From positions 367,602 through 431,601 of the forward strand of contig NZ_AJPR01000011.1 of NCBI RefSeq assembly GCF_000266865.1: a stretch of 64,000 nt of DNA, in the 5' to 3' direction. Source of the DNA: Mycoplasmopsis agalactiae 14628 (GTDB lineage: Bacteria > Bacillota_I > Bacilli_A > Mycoplasmatales > Metamycoplasmataceae). Position 1 is the stretch's first letter. Each line of letters begins with the position of its first letter. Positions 1-12,638 of the stretch are shown here, piece by piece. The notes beneath the pieces were generated by a model. The model ran no database searches. It worked only from the letters and a program-made list of their open reading frames with translations, and was not told where the DNA came from. The translations under genes were made by a program, and so were the position numbers.

Positions 1-455
1 TCATGTTTTTTAATGTAAGCTATAAATTTTTTATTGTGTTTAATTTTGACAAAATTAAAGTCATATTCATTTAGTTTATTGATTATAACATCAATGAATT
101 GCTCGTAATTTGAGGCAATTTGCAAGTGGTATGAAGAGTTATTAAGGTTGCTAATTGAGCCATTGCCAACAAAAACACCTTGAAAAAATGATGAAGGATA
201 GCTAAATTCTTCAACTAACGAAAAATCATTTTTGTTTATTAAAACAACCGAATTTTTATTTTGGTATTGTATGCCAATTTTATTTAAGCTCTTTAAAACA
301 GTGCTTTTGGTCAAATTATCATAAATTCTAAGCTTGATAATGTCATCTTCAATAATGCATTTTGAATATATATAACCTCTTAAAAATTCACTTGCATCAT
401 CATTATTTCTTTTTTTATTTAATATTTCAAGCTTAATCTCTTTAGTAAAATTCAT
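1..455 (-). CDS. whiA: WhiA-family DNA-binding protein, N-terminal part (runs off window)
   Basis: The first ~151 residues are present and the gene continues beyond the left edge. The protein begins MNFTKEIKLEILNKK and contains FQGVFVGNGSISN followed by SSYHLQIASN. This matches the WhiA pattern of FLRG-x-F-x-GGS then YHLEI, the LAGLIDADG homing-endonuclease-like fold used as a DNA-binding scaffold. WhiA is a widespread Gram-positive regulator tied to cell division; in mycoplasmas it has been linked to ribosomal protein operons. The C-terminal helix-turn-helix lies outside the window. The family call rests on half of the protein. Confidence 0.75.
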   Translation of the reverse strand, partial: MNFTKEIKLEILNKKRNNDDASEFLRGYIYSKCIIEDDIIKLRIYDNLTKSTVLKSLNKIGIQYQNKNSVVLINKNDFSLVEEFSYPSSFFQGVFVGNGSISNLNNSSYHLQIASNYEQFIDVIINKLNEYDFNFVKIKHNKKFIAYIKKH

Positions 456-493
456 CAAAAACACCTGCTTTAAAACTAATGTATAAATAATTA

Positions 494-537
494 TAAAAAA
501 AGCAAAAGAATTTTACATAAAATTACCTTTGCTTTAT
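494..537 (-). terminator. Intrinsic terminator of deoB
   Basis: On the minus strand an AAAGCAAA arm pairs with TTTGCTTT across an interrupted A/T stem, and a run of seven T follows. It lies directly after the deoB stop codon. Confidence 0.6.
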
Positions 538-545
538 TTTGTCTA

Positions 546-1733
546 TTAAACTAATTTATCAAAAATATCTTCACCTGTTAATGAAACAGTTTCAACTCCA
601 AAATTACGAGCTACAATGTTTCCAGTAGTACCTAAACCAGTAACATCATTTAAAACTCTTGGCTCTTTAAACATTTTTGAATAAATAGTTAAAGGTAGCA
701 TTTCACGTGTGTGGTTAAAGCCTGGATAAGCAGGATCATTGCCGTGGTCACTTGTCATAATTAACAAGTCATCTTTTTTCATCACTTGTATTAGTTTGCC
801 AAGTTTTGAATCTAGTGTAGCTACATTTGATGCAAATCCATCAACATCTCTACGGTGGCCATAGTGTGAGTCAAATTGCACTAGGTTTACAAAAATAAAT
901 TTATTTTCTTCATCTAATTGAGCAAGCTCAATAGCTTTATCCATGCCATCAGCATCACCACTAGAGTGAATTGCTCTAGAAATTCCTTGGCCAACAAAAA
1001 TATCGTTTATTTTACCTATAGCAACAACTTCAATTCCTGCTTCTTGCAATTTATTTAAGATCATTGGTTCAGGCGCATTTGCATAGTCATGTCTGTTAAA
1101 TGTTCTAGTATATTTTCCATTTTCGCCAACAAAAGGACGAACTATAATTCTACCAACGTTTCACTCAGGTTTAGATGAACAAATTTCTCTAGCTGCCTTA
1201 CCATATTTGTATAAGTTTTCTAAACCAATTCACTCTTCATGAGCAGCAATTTGAAGTACTGAATCGTTTGATGTATAAACAATTATGCTACCATTTTGCT
1301 TTTGTTCTTCAGCATATTGATCAATGATTTCAGTACCTGAACCAGCTTTATTGCAAATTATTTTTCTGTTATCAAAAGCTTTTTCCAATTCAGCGATTAA
1401 GTCTGCTGGAAAGCCTGTTTCGGTAAATGTAGGGAAAGGCACTTCGGTTTTAATTCCCATCATTTCTCAGTGACCTGCTAATGTATCTTTAGCATTTGAA
1501 ACTTCTTGAATTCTTGATACATAAGCAAGTGGACTTTTAATGTGGTAATTTCCTTCTAATTGTGCAACATTACCAATACCTAATTTTTTTCATGTGTCAA
1601 TGAAAAACATTGAACTAAGTGATGCTGAATATAATGTATTTGCTCCTGCATCACCGAATTTTTTTTGATCTTTATCTGGTCCAATGCCTAAACCATCAGT
1701 AACTATCATGAAAACTCTTTTAAATTTAGCCAT
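546..1733 (-). CDS. deoB: Phosphopentomutase DeoB
   Basis: Interconverts ribose- or deoxyribose-1-phosphate and the 5-phosphates, linking nucleoside salvage to the pentose phosphate pool in the cytoplasm. At 395 residues it has the usual length. The start shows the alkaline-phosphatase-superfamily metal site as [10 protein letters not shown], followed by KFGDAGANT. Near the C-terminus [12 protein letters not shown] and HTREMLPL supply the second metal cluster. AGGAG precedes the ATG. One internal TGA reads as Trp. It is transcribed from its own promoter region behind the upstream gene's terminator. Confidence 0.95.
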
Positions 1734-1841
1734 TTCGCTCCTAATTAACCTATTTTAATGTATTAAAAGTACAACAAATTATAAACTATTGTGTATTACT
1801 TATATTATAGACTTTTAGCTGGCTTTGCTTGTGTGTTTAAT

Positions 1842-1864
1842 AAAAAAATAGCACTAGGCTATTT
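1842..1864 (-). terminator. Intrinsic terminator of the DUF3137-like gene
   Basis: On the minus strand AAATAGC, a 5-nt loop and GCTATTT form a 7-bp stem followed by seven T. The hairpin begins at the stop codon of the upstream gene and separates it from deoB. Confidence 0.8.
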
Positions 1865-3113
1865 AGTTTGATAATTCTTCTTTTGCTTCATTTTCATTTA
1901 TAGAAACTACATTGTCATAGCCAAAAGGAGCTAAAAACATTAATGAAAGGTAAACTAAGTAAAATTCATCTAAAATTTTATTAACAATTAATTCAGTTAC
2001 CATTTCTTTATTTAATGTAGGTGTTTTGAAGTATAAATCTAACAGTTGAGCAGGAGTTTTGAACCAAATAAAAGCTTCTTGGTTTTTAATTAAGATTGCT
2101 AAATCTTTGTCAAAAGATTTATCTTTACGGCTGTTTTTAAGGCTTATAGAGCTATTTATCGCAATACTGTCAAATTCATTTTTTAAGTCATTAAGGTATG
2201 ATAAATTGTTTGTATCACTTGCTCATTTTTGCATTAATGAAGGCTCTTCTGAATTAATGTTTAGCATTGAAAATTCATCTTTTACTTCAACTTTTTTAAA
2301 GCCTTCAGGAGTGTAGTTACTTAGTTCATCAAAAAGTGTCACACTAACATTTTTGTTTAAATTTAGTAATTTAGCTGCAATACCAAAGTAAAGTTTGTTT
2401 TCTATTTTTTGGATTTTATCTTTATAAATAAGTGATTTAGCGCTCTTTAATTTCTTTATTTCTCTGTTGCTTAAATCATTGAGCTTAATTCACTCTTCAC
2501 TTCTAAATTCAATATTTTGCATCCTAATAAGTTGCTTATTTGAAATAGCTTCATACATTTCATATTTATTGTTGATGATATTAAACTTGCTTAAGTTCTT
2601 AAAATTAGATGTGTTTTTAAAGAAACTAATATTTCCAAAATTAACTATTTTATTGCCATTTTCGTCATTTTGGTATCTTGGTTTTAGTCCAATATAATCA
2701 AGTAAATGGTCGGTTAATTCTCTGTTATTAACACTTGCCACAATATCCTTTTTTAAAAACGCTCTAGCATTAAATACTATTGGATAAAGAATACATCAAG
2801 CAACTAAAAATACAAAAGATAAGCTATAAAGTGAAGCTAGTAAAGGGCGAAAATGGTCAGGATTTAGTAGCCAACTATTGCCAGTTTTAAAAATAACTAC
2901 AAAAGATATTGCAACTGATGAAAGCAGTAGAATGGCCGCAATAATAAATAGTGGAATACATACATAAGCCCCCACTGTTGCAAGGTTAATTTTTCTACTA
3001 TTTTTCTTTTCAGCATAATATTCATTCAATTTAGCTTTAACAATTCCTTTAACAGGAGCATATTGTTGATGATTAAATTTTTCTCTTGAAAGTATTAAAT
3101 TAAAATTACTCAT
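1863..3113 (-). CDS. Membrane protein resembling DUF3137
   Basis: 416 residues of unknown function. The N-terminal ~45 residues (NFNLILSREKFNHQQYAPVK) are soluble and resemble the start of mycoplasma DUF3137 proteins. Two hydrophobic segments follow at about residues 46-75 and 90-115, then a long soluble C-terminal domain that should face the cytoplasm. No catalytic motif is visible. AAGGGGGA lies upstream of the ATG. The gene is divergent from ligA. The family name is from memory of similar sequences and is tentative. Confidence 0.7.
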
Positions 3114-3250
3114 AAGTCCCCCTTTTTGTTAAATTATTAATAAGCAAAGATATTAAAATTATATATTTATAATTCAAAATCTATTAATTAAATACAATAT
3201 TTAAAGACATATAGAATACTTTAAAAAACAAATTTATTTTGGGGGAAATG

Positions 3251-5215
3251 ATGCAAAAAGAAGAAGCAAAAGAGTTAATTAAGTCACTAGTTGAAAGAAT
3301 AAATCAATGAAATTATGAATATTATCAATTAAATAAACCTAGTGTTTCCGACTTAGAGTATGATAAAGCTTTATTAGAATTAGAAAAGTTAGAAAAAGAA
3401 CATCCTGATTTAATTCTTGATAATAGCCCAACTTTTAGAATCGGCTCTTTTGCTTCTGAAAAATTTACTAAATTTGTGCACCAAAAACCTATGCTATCTT
3501 TAGCTAAAGCCTATAACTATGATGATATCAATAGCTTTATAAACAACATTTCAAAAATTGTTCCTACTGAAAACATAAATTTTAATATTGAACCTAAAAT
3601 TGATGGTCTAAGTATCGCCTTGCACTATAAACAAGGAAAATTGGTCAAAGCAGCTACAAGAGGCGATGGCTCTGAAGGCGAAGATGTTACTGAAAATATT
3701 TACCAAATTAAGTCAATTCCTAAGCTTATTAATTACTTTAATGATCTAGAAGTAAGGGGTGAAGTTTTTATTACTAAAGATAACTTTAAAAAAATAAATG
3801 AAAGTAATAATTTTGCTAATGCTAGAAATGCTGCTAGTGGAACTTTGAGACAACTAGATGCTAATATTGTTGCTGAAAGAAATCTTAGTGCATTTTTATA
3901 TGAAATAGTTGAACCTGAGAAGCATGGCATTTATTATCAACATGAAGCGCTTGAGTTTATGAAAAATTTAAATTTCCCAACTAATCCTTTTTCAAAAGTA
4001 GTTGAGATTGAAGAATTAGAAGAATCTATTAGTGATTTTGCTGAAATAAAAAACAAATTAGACTATGACGCAGATGGATTAGTCATTAAGCTTAATGATT
4101 TACAAATGTGGGATAAATTGGGCAAAACTTCCAAGTTTCCAAAACATTCAATTGCTTTTAAATATGATGTTGAAGTAGCTTCAAGCAAAATAACTGGCAT
4201 ATTAACTTCAGTTGGTAGAACTGGAAAAATTACTTATATCGCAAACATTTTGCCTGTGTTATTAAATCAAACCACAGTCAAAGCTGCCACTTTGCATAAT
4301 CATAATTTTATTAAGGATATGAACATTAATATTAATGATGAAGTTAATATTATAAAAGCAGGTGAAATCATACCTAAAGTTATAAGCCTAAAAGAAGAAA
4401 AAAATTACGTAGATTACTATAAAAAAGCCACAAACTGTCCTTCTTGTGGCTCACAATTAATGGAATTTGAAGGCATTGTTGATCAGTTTTGTCCTAATGA
4501 TGAGTGTCCTGATAAAAATATTAATAATATTTATCATTTTGCTTCTAGAAACTGTCTTAATATTGTAGGCTTAGGGCTAAGTACTGTTAAAGATTTCTAT
4601 CCTAAATTTATAAAAAATATTAAAGATATTTTTGACTTACATAAGTATAGAGCAGAGCTAATTAAACTCCCAAGATATAGAGACTTAAAGGTTGACAATA
4701 TTTTAAATAGTATTGAGAGTGCAAAAAATAAAAAAATTAGCAAAGTTATATTTGCTTTAGGCATTAAGCATATAGGTCAAAGAGCTGCTAAATTAATTGC
4801 TGATAATTATGCTAATTTTGCAGAGTTACTAGACGATCATAATTTAATAAAGCTACAAAATACTAAAAATATTGGACCGAAAATAATTGAGAGCTTACTT
4901 GAGTTTATTTCGGTCCCTTCAAACCAAGACTTATTAACTTTTTTTGATACAACCTTTAATTATGAAGGCAAAACAAAAGCTATTAGCACTATTTTAAGTG
5001 GTTACTCTTTTGTTATAACTGGAGTCTTATCTGAGCCAAGAAGCCACTTTGTGAAATTAATAGAAGAGCACAGTGGAACCGTTTCCAGTGCAATATCAAG
5101 CAAAACTAGCTATTTATTAGCTGGTTCGGATGCAGGCAGTAAGTTAGAAAAAGCCTATAAAACAGGCACAAAAGTCATAAATGAAGAACAATTTTATGAT
5201 CTTATAAAACAGTAA
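3251..5215 (+). CDS. ligA: NAD-dependent DNA ligase
   Basis: Seals nicks in DNA replication and repair using NAD+. It has 654 residues, with domains in the usual order. An Ia-type N-terminus leads to the adenylation domain with catalytic Lys116 in EPKIDGLSI. The OB fold contains FKYDVEVASSKI. A zinc finger uses four Cys (CPSCGSQL, then QFCPNDECP). Helix-hairpin-helix repeats and a C-terminal BRCT domain (YSFVITGVLSE) follow. Two adjacent ATGs are possible; the second is chosen because the GGGGGA ribosome-binding site is only 1-2 nt from the first. The end of the gene contains a near-copy (TTATAAAACAG) of the recurrent 11-base word. Confidence 0.97.
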
Positions 5216-5302
5216 TTTTTGTGGCTAATTTGGCATATGAAACAAAAATGTGGAATGATTTCCAATCAATTTACTTTTTTATTTTTGATTTTTAGCTGGT
5301 GC

Positions 5303-5322
5303 TATATATATATATATATATA
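5303..5322 (+). repeat. (TA)10 dinucleotide repeat upstream of MIB1
   Basis: Ten uninterrupted TA units lie about 92 bp before the MIB1 start codon, in an otherwise gene-free 200-bp stretch between ligA and MIB1. Dinucleotide TA tracts in mycoplasma promoters (Vmm of M. mycoides) are known to change length and switch surface proteins. The tract does not sit obviously between a recognisable -35 and -10, so its role here is inferred. Confidence 0.9.
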
Positions 5323-5414
5323 TGCCCCTGGCTATTGTTAAACTAATCAGGCATATATGATGTGCTTGATTTTTAATTTTTTTATTTTGCTATGTTTTTA
5401 AATGGAGCTAGTTT

Positions 5415-7625
5415 ATGAATGTATTTAAGAAAAAGAGAAATAGAGTAATTATTTTTTCACTTGCTGCAGGTGCAGTTATTTCTACATCAACTGGTGTAGT
5501 TGTTTATTCATCTAGCTCTGATTCAAATTTATCAAGAATACTTTTTAATAATTCAACAGATGCTCAAGTAGCAAATAATAAAAATAACATAAGCAAGTCA
5601 ACTGATTCAATTAAAGATAATAATGTAATTGAAAATACTAATCCCAAAGTTATTAAGCCAACTGAAACAGTTGTGCCAAAAGCTCCCGAAACAACTAGTG
5701 AAATTAGTTCTGCTCCTGAAATAAATAGAACAACCATAACTCCTGAAAGATCTGAGCCATCAATTACTAAGCCAAATGTAATTACAAAAGAGATTTATAT
5801 TCACGGTGTTAAAGTTAATGCAACTATTGAAGTAGCTCTAGATAGGCCTGTTTCTGACTACGATAAAGAAAGGCACATAAATAACATAAATCCTTACCAA
5901 AATATAACTGTAAGCAGAGTGCTTAATGTCAAAGTAACTAATGAATTAAGAGAAAAGACTGTAAGCAGTGCACTTGATGGAAAAGATGGCACAGGATTAT
6001 TTGCAGGTACATTTTTCAAAACTCTTGAAAATATTTTTAATAGCAGTAGTGACCTAGCTTCTGCTGAAGCAGTTGTTAGACAAAATATTGGGGTTTATAG
6101 AGACAATGTTCATCGTTATGAAAGACTGCTTAATAGTGCAAACGTAGTAAACTTTTTAACTGAAAAAGGCAAGCGAGAATACCCTTCAAAGAAGTTTGAT
6201 TCAGAAATTCAAAGAAACATTTGACTTATTAATCATTTAGATAAAACTAAATTCACTACTTTAGCTAAAGATGCTGAAGCATTCTTAAGTCAAGGACTAG
6301 CAATTTCACCTAGATCAGCTATTATTAATGAAGATGGCACAATTAGCTCACATGGTTTTGCACCTGATGATCAATTTAATACAGTTACATCAAGAGTTTC
6401 AAGAGACAACCGTGAAAGAAGAGTCTTTGGCTATGATTCGCCATATGGTAGATCACCTGATAGTGTGTGAGAAGGCTCATATGAAGGCTGAAGCAAAGAA
6501 GATGTTACAGAAAAAGAAGAATACAAGAAATACAACGTAAGCAGTGCTGATGGAATTAAATTAACAAAGCTTACTAGAGAAAAAACTGATACTAGTGCTG
6601 GTGCACTTAATGAAGGACTGGTTGTAGAAATAGATGCAGCTAATTCTTCAGGCTATGGTAAGACTTTAGAGCTTATAAATAAGCTTAAAAATGACAAAGT
6701 ACAAGTTACTTCATACAGAATTAAAAACATGGGCTCTAGCGATCCAAGTCAAGCATTTAAACAGATTCTTTTAGCCTTGCCAGATAATATCCCACAGCTT
6801 GAATTATTCTTCTCAGCTGAAGCTACAAACACAAGCAGTTTAATTGCACTTGAAAACAAACACATTAAGGAATTATCACTTTATACATTAGGTAATTCAT
6901 TGCTTCATAAATGATCATTTAACCCTTTAGCATTAAGAAAAACTGAGTGAATTAACACAGTTGATTACAATGTAAGCAGAGACTTTTTGCCTAATGTAGC
7001 AATACCAACAAGAATTACTTTTGACACAATTGCTTTTGACAAAGAAGACTTTAAAGATAAATCATTTGACAGAATTAATGATGGACTAAGAATGGTGTAT
7101 TTTGCTAGAAACAATGAACCATTTTTCCAAGCAGGATTAGGCCCAGGGCTAAATCCTGATCATAATGAAGGCAATAATAGCTATCCAATGGGCATTGATT
7201 TTTCTAGAATTGAAGGCATTAAATCACTAAGAAACTTAGTATTTAATGACGTAGTTAATCCAAGTAATACACCTAGAAAAATCAGGAGACTAACTTTATT
7301 TAATAATAATTCTTCATTTGAAATTTCTTCAGATGAACTAACTCATGCTAGTTTTGAACACTTTGCCACTGATGCTATGGATCAGTACTCTAAGCCAAAA
7401 ATTATGTTTAGTAATGGCGATACAACTGATTCAATTAGAATAAGTGATTCTAAGAAATTAGATTCAAAAGCTATATGAAATTTATCTAAGTTTTTTGAAT
7501 ATAATGAAAAGCTTAAGTCAACTAAAAGCATTAAGGTTCCAGAAAGTGCAACTGAATTAAGAGATCAATTAATTAATTTAGGCTACAAAGTTGAAAATAG
7601 TGATGGCAATATCACATATACATAG
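5415..7625 (+). CDS. mib: MIB1, immunoglobulin-binding (blocking) surface protein
   Basis: 736 residues, matching the ~83 kDa size of known mycoplasma Ig-binding protein. The N-terminus is basic followed by one hydrophobic segment (VIIFSLAAGAVISTSTGVVV), an uncleaved signal anchor. A Pro/Thr/Glu-rich spacer reaches about residue 125, then the MIB body starts with IYIHGVKVNATIEV. A strongly conserved block (QLELFFSAEATNTSSLIALE, then KELSLYTLGNSLL) marks the C-terminal half. In M. mycoides MIB grips the antibody light chain and lets MIP cut the heavy chain. GGAG lies 8 nt before the ATG. MIP1 follows after 28 nt. Several TGA codons read as Trp. Confidence 0.92.
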
Positions 7626-7653
7626 AATTTACTTTTTAAAAGGAAATTAATTT

Positions 7654-10251
7654 ATGAAAAAACTAAAGAAAACTTTGCTATTATGCTCATCTTCATCACT
7701 TTTGCCAGCATTATTAATTGCTGCTAAGTGTACTAATGATTCAAAAAAGGATTCTAAAGATGAGAAGAAAATAACTTTACTTAGCGATAGCGAATTTGAA
7801 AAATTAGTTAATGAAACAAACGATTTAAATGATCTTGCATCATTATCTTTTAATTCAAACTTTGGGCCAGGCAAATCTTTAGATAAAACATTACCAACTG
7901 AAATTGAAGAAAATCCTGGAAGCTTAAAAATTAGTGTTAAAGATAAATATTCAGAAAGCATTATTGTTAAAGTTCAGGGAGCATCAACTGAAAAAGATGC
8001 TCATAGAAATATTTCTAATATTAAAGGTGAAGTTAGTGTTTATGTAGGTTTTACAAACAAAAGCACAAGTAAAGAAATTTATAAAAACTTTACTCTTAAA
8101 AACTTAGCAAATAACCCTGTTGGAGCTGATCATAATGGCAGATTATCAGGTGATCCACTTGCTGCTGTTGGCGGACAACAAGGGTATCTTGATTATCATA
8201 AAAAGACACAAGCTGAAAGATTTAAAAAAGATAATAATGAATATGTAAACCAGCTTAAAGGTATGTTAAGTCGTGGCACAGGTAAGCAAGTGGATTTTAA
8301 GAGTTTTAGAGGTTTAACAACAACTGATGAACAAATCAAAAAGTTCAATGAAACAGCCAAATTAGTCAATTTTGATTCTTATGAAAATGCTGCATTAAAA
8401 GGCTTTACTGTTCCAGTTTATGAAAACGGCAAAGCAAGTTTGAAAGTTTATGATGCTCCAGAAATGTCAAAAGGCCCGTCACCTATCGATACAATTGGCA
8501 GAAACATTTATAGATCAAGTGGTTTAGCTAGAACATTGTTGAATGAAACTTACAAAACTATTGCTGAACAAACTTTCCAAGTTTCATTTACAACATTAAA
8601 AGATTTTGATGAGGAAATCAAGCAAGCTGAAAATTTAAAAAATCAGATCACAAGTTGGAACAGAGATCAAATAAATTCATTTACAGCAAAAGACAGGGCT
8701 AATCTTAAAGCTAATTATGAAACTGATGTTTACCAATTAGAGTTAGAAAGAAAAAGCCTTAGCGCTGAAGCGCTAAAAGGGTTAGAAAAAAGTTTTCAAG
8801 AAAGAAGAAAGAAGCTTGAGGATGATTTTCAAAAAGAAAATAGTAGACTTGAAAACATAACCAATGAAGAATTAAAAAAGGAAATTGAAAAGCACATAGA
8901 AAACTATAAGCAATTAAAAAGTGAAGGAAGAACATATTCATCAGTTTCAGGAACAATGTGAATAATGGATTTTATGATGCCTGAGAATGGAAAAGGCGCT
9001 ACAAAGTTCTACTTCGGAACTAACTCTCACGTAGCAAAAGGCTTAACTGATAAAACTACTAAGTTTTCTATGTCAAGAATGAATGAAAATGTTGGTGTTG
9101 GCTCACATTTTAGATTAAATGACTTAGACGATAGATTTACAAGATTCCTTTTTGATAATGTTGACAAAGATGCAATAAATGTTATTTTCCAGGCAACCGA
9201 CTTTTTAGACAGTAAGCCATCTGAATTCTTAGAATCATCACAAAAAGAAAAGTTCAAGGGCGTTGAAGAATTTATGGATTTTGCAGTTATTGAAATTGAC
9301 TTTGAGAAAATCCTTAAAAATAAAAATGATAATTTCAGCGCAATATCTAACAGAAAAAATCTTACTTCTACTTATTCAAGTAAAAGCACTGAAGACATAG
9401 TTAAATTAATTACTAACAATTATCAATCTAAAACTGACAAACACGTTAAATTCAGAGCAGATTCATATCTTAAAGACTATAGCAAAATTGACAGACCTAT
9501 AATTCTTGACACTAAAAAAGCTGATGAAGTTAAGAAATTTAATAATTTAGATAGCTTATACATTCTTGGCTATCCTTCTTCAACTGGTGACTATTTCCTA
9601 GAAAACTATATTGATGAGGATCAGCAAAAAGAAGTTAAAACTAACTTCTCAATGTGAATTAATGCTGATGATAAATATTATAAAAATGTAGCTGCTCAAG
9701 AAGGTGCTCCTTCTAATCATTCAAAAGAAAACTTAGAGAGAGGAGAGTTTCTTTCTTATGAAATTGGCTATCGTTCATTTACTGATAAACCAGGCTTAAC
9801 CGATGGATTTATTGCAGCAAGCAGAACTGGAAATGATCTATATTCAATTAATGGTAAGCAATATTTTAATTATGGCTTGCACATAATGCCTAGATCATAT
9901 GTTCCTTCAGGTGGAGCTTCTGGTTCTAGTGTAAGAAACAAAAAGAATGAATTAATAGCTGTATTCCATACTGCAAATAATTCAGCTAAAACAGGTTTAG
10001 CAGCAGCATTTAGATCATATGGTTATGATTATCAAGGCCTTTTTGGTGAATATAAATTACCTGCATATGACTTAATTTATGGTGGGGCTGCTGGCCAAAA
10101 GAATTCTTATAGGGATGCACTAGAGAAAAGATATCCTAAAAATGGAAAAGAGCACAAAACCAACTTATTCAAAAGTGGATTTAGCAAGGATCAAATTCCA
10201 GAAGAATTTAAGTTTAATGAATCAACATCATCATCAACCACAAGCAGATAA
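7654..10251 (+). CDS. mip: MIP1, immunoglobulin-cleaving serine protease lipoprotein (DUF31)
   Basis: 865 residues. A lipoprotein signal ends in LLIAAKC, so Cys26 would be lipid-anchored outside the cell. A mixed N-terminal domain (about 40-170) and a coiled-coil insertion rich in Glu/Lys (about 315-425) precede a trypsin-like domain. Its motifs are TNSHV (His459), FAVIEIDFE (Asp near 540) and GGASGSSV (Ser756), the DUF31 peptidase arrangement. Known MIPs cut the VH domain from IgG held by MIB. The gene follows MIB1 with AAAGGAAA as ribosome-binding site, so the two are probably co-expressed. Two internal TGA read as Trp. Confidence 0.93.
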
Positions 10252-10329
10252 AATCACACACAAAATAACCAAAATGACTGTTTTATAATGCTTTTAGCTT
10301 TTAATAAAATCAAAAATAAGGAGAGAAAA

Positions 10330-12561
10330 ATGAAGATTTTGAAAACTAAGAAAAACAGAATATTAATGTTTTCGCTTTTATCAGGCGGAATTATTTCAGT
10401 TTCAGCAGGAGTTGCTATTTATAAAGCTTCTTCAGATTTTAATTTAGCAAAATCTATTTTTTCATTTGATTCCTTTGATTCAGAACTAGCTAATAGCAAC
10501 AATGTAAAGCACACAAATGATTCAATTAGAGACAAAAACATAACTGAAAAAGTTAATGAACCAGTAAAGGTTGAAGAGCCTAAAACCGAACCAATTATTA
10601 TAAAAACACCTAAAGCAGAAGAATCATCAACTGCTGAGCCACCTAAAGAAACACCGAAGCCAGTTGAATCACAACCTATAATTGCTAGTCCAACTACTGA
10701 AAGAAGAAAAATAAATCTTAATGGTGTAGAAGTTTTCGCAATAGTCGAAGTTACCCCAGATAGAAAAGTAACTGACTATGATAAACAAAAAGGAATAGCA
10801 AACAGAGATCCTTATCAAAGCACTATAGTGAATAAATTAGTGTCAGTTGAAGTAACTGATGAATTAAGGACAAGCACAGTCAATAAAGCTTTAACTAGTG
10901 GTGAAGGTGATGGACTTTTTGATGGCACATTTTTCAAAGTCATTGATGACTTAATCAATGTTGATAAAGATTCATTGGAAGTTGCTGAAGGCGTGTTAAA
11001 ACAAAATAGTCAAATATGAGAAAGCAATTTATTCCGTTATAAAGAACTTCTTGATTCAGAAAATGTTGTTAAATTTTTAAAGACTGGAAAGGATGTTGAA
11101 TATAAAGATATTGTAGAAAAACAAGGTGGCTTTAAGACTCCAAATCAAAGATATATTTGACTAATTTCTAATCTAGACAAATCCAAATTCACAAAATTAG
11201 CTTCTACATCTGATAAGTATTTAAATGAAGGATTAGTAGTGAGCCCAAGAAATGCAAAAATTAATGCTAATGGTGAAATTGACGCCCATGCTTGATCACC
11301 ATCTCCTGAATTTAATACTGTAACTTCTAGATATTCTAGAGACAATAGCTTAAAAAGAGTTTTTGGCTATAATTCATACTTTTGACGTTCGCCTGATGAT
11401 ACTGAAGAAGGTAATTATCCTGGCTGAAAGAAAACTGATGCAACTAGTGAGTTTAGTTCATATGGAGTTTCAGAAGGTGATGGCATAACAGTACATAAAT
11501 TGGAAAGAATTGAAAAAATCAAGGAAGAGAATGGCCAAATTAATGAAGGCTATGTAGTTAATATTGATGCTAAAAATCTTGATGGTTATGCTAAAACCAA
11601 AAAGTTAATAGAAGATCTTAAAAAAGCTGGCAAAAAAATTACTTCATACCGTATTAAAAATATGGGCGAAGCAGATCCAGCTCAAAAATTTAAGGAAATT
11701 TTAGCTGCCTTACCTGATGACTTACCACAATTAGAATTATTCTTCTCAGCTAATGCTACTAATACAAGTAGTTTAATTGCTTTAGAAAATAAAAAAATTA
11801 AAGAACTTTCACTTTATACATTAGGTAATTCATTATTGCAAAAATGATCATTTAACCCATGAGCTTTTAAAAACACTGCTTGAATAAATACTAATGATTA
11901 CAATGTAAGTTATGAATATGGCAGAAACAAGCCATTAGCAACTAGAATAACTTTTGACACTATAGCTTTTGACCAAGAAGACTATAAAACAGAGAATAAC
12001 TTCGAAAGAATTAATGATGGTTTAAGACTTGTTTATTATGCTAGAAATAATGAAAGAGCTTTTCAAGGTAGCTTTGGCCCAGGGCTAAATCCTGATCATG
12101 CTGAAGGGGATAATAGTTATCCATTAGGCTTAGATTTTTCTAGAGTGCCAAATATTAAATCACTTAGAGGTTTAGAGTTCCATGATACTCAAAATCCAAA
12201 TAATAAAGCTAGAAAAATTAAGAGACTGACATTATTTAATAGTTCAGATACCTTTGAAATATCAGGTGATGAGCTAGATAAAGCAAGCTTCCATCATATA
12301 ATGGAGCCAGTTCCTGGTGATTCTGATAGACCTAAAATTTTATTTAGTAATGGTGAATCTACTAACAAAATAAAAATTAGTTCTAAAGACAAATTAAGCT
12401 CAGATGGACTTACAAACTTAAACAAATTTTTCCAATTAAATGACACACTTAAAGCAAATAAAAAAATTGTTGTTCCTGAAGGAGCAAGTGATCTTATTAG
12501 CCAGTTACAAGGCTCTGGTTTTACCGTTGAAGTTGGCATTGATGGCATAACTTACACATAG
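10330..12561 (+). CDS. mib: MIB2, immunoglobulin-binding surface protein
   Basis: 743 residues, built like MIB1: basic N-terminus, one membrane anchor (ILMFSLLSGGIISVSAGVAI), Pro/Glu-rich spacer, then INLNGVEVFAIVEV and the conserved QLELFFSANATNTSSLIALE block. An in-frame ATG 42 nt upstream exists, but AAGGAGAGAAAA directly precedes the chosen ATG, and starting there places the KILKTKKNR signal anchor at the N-terminus as in the paralogues. A TATAAT at 10284-10289 could be a promoter. This copy has no protease behind it; another MIB follows after 205 bp. It may present antibody to MIP1 or MIP2, or only bind it. Confidence 0.92.
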
Positions 12562-12618
12562 AAATTTTGCTTAAAAAATTTAAGTAATGAAGTTTACAAA
12601 AACACTATTTATTTAAGC

Positions 12619-12638
12619 TTTTCCACAAATTTTCCACA
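12619..12638 (+). promoter_or_regulatory. Two DnaA-box-like TTTTCCACA sites, 11 bp apart
   Basis: TTTTCCACA occurs at 12619-12627 and again at 12630-12638, same strand, one helical turn apart, in the AT-rich gap before MIB3. The consensus DnaA box is TTATCCACA, so each site differs by one base. No dnaA or dnaN is nearby, so this is not called an origin. Confidence 0.45.

Noticed and set aside
7647..7961. 104-codon open frame antisense to MIP1
   Set aside because: It mirrors the coding strand, has no ribosome-binding site and no recognisable features; similar shadows at 3733, 12294, 13960 and 26493 were also dropped.
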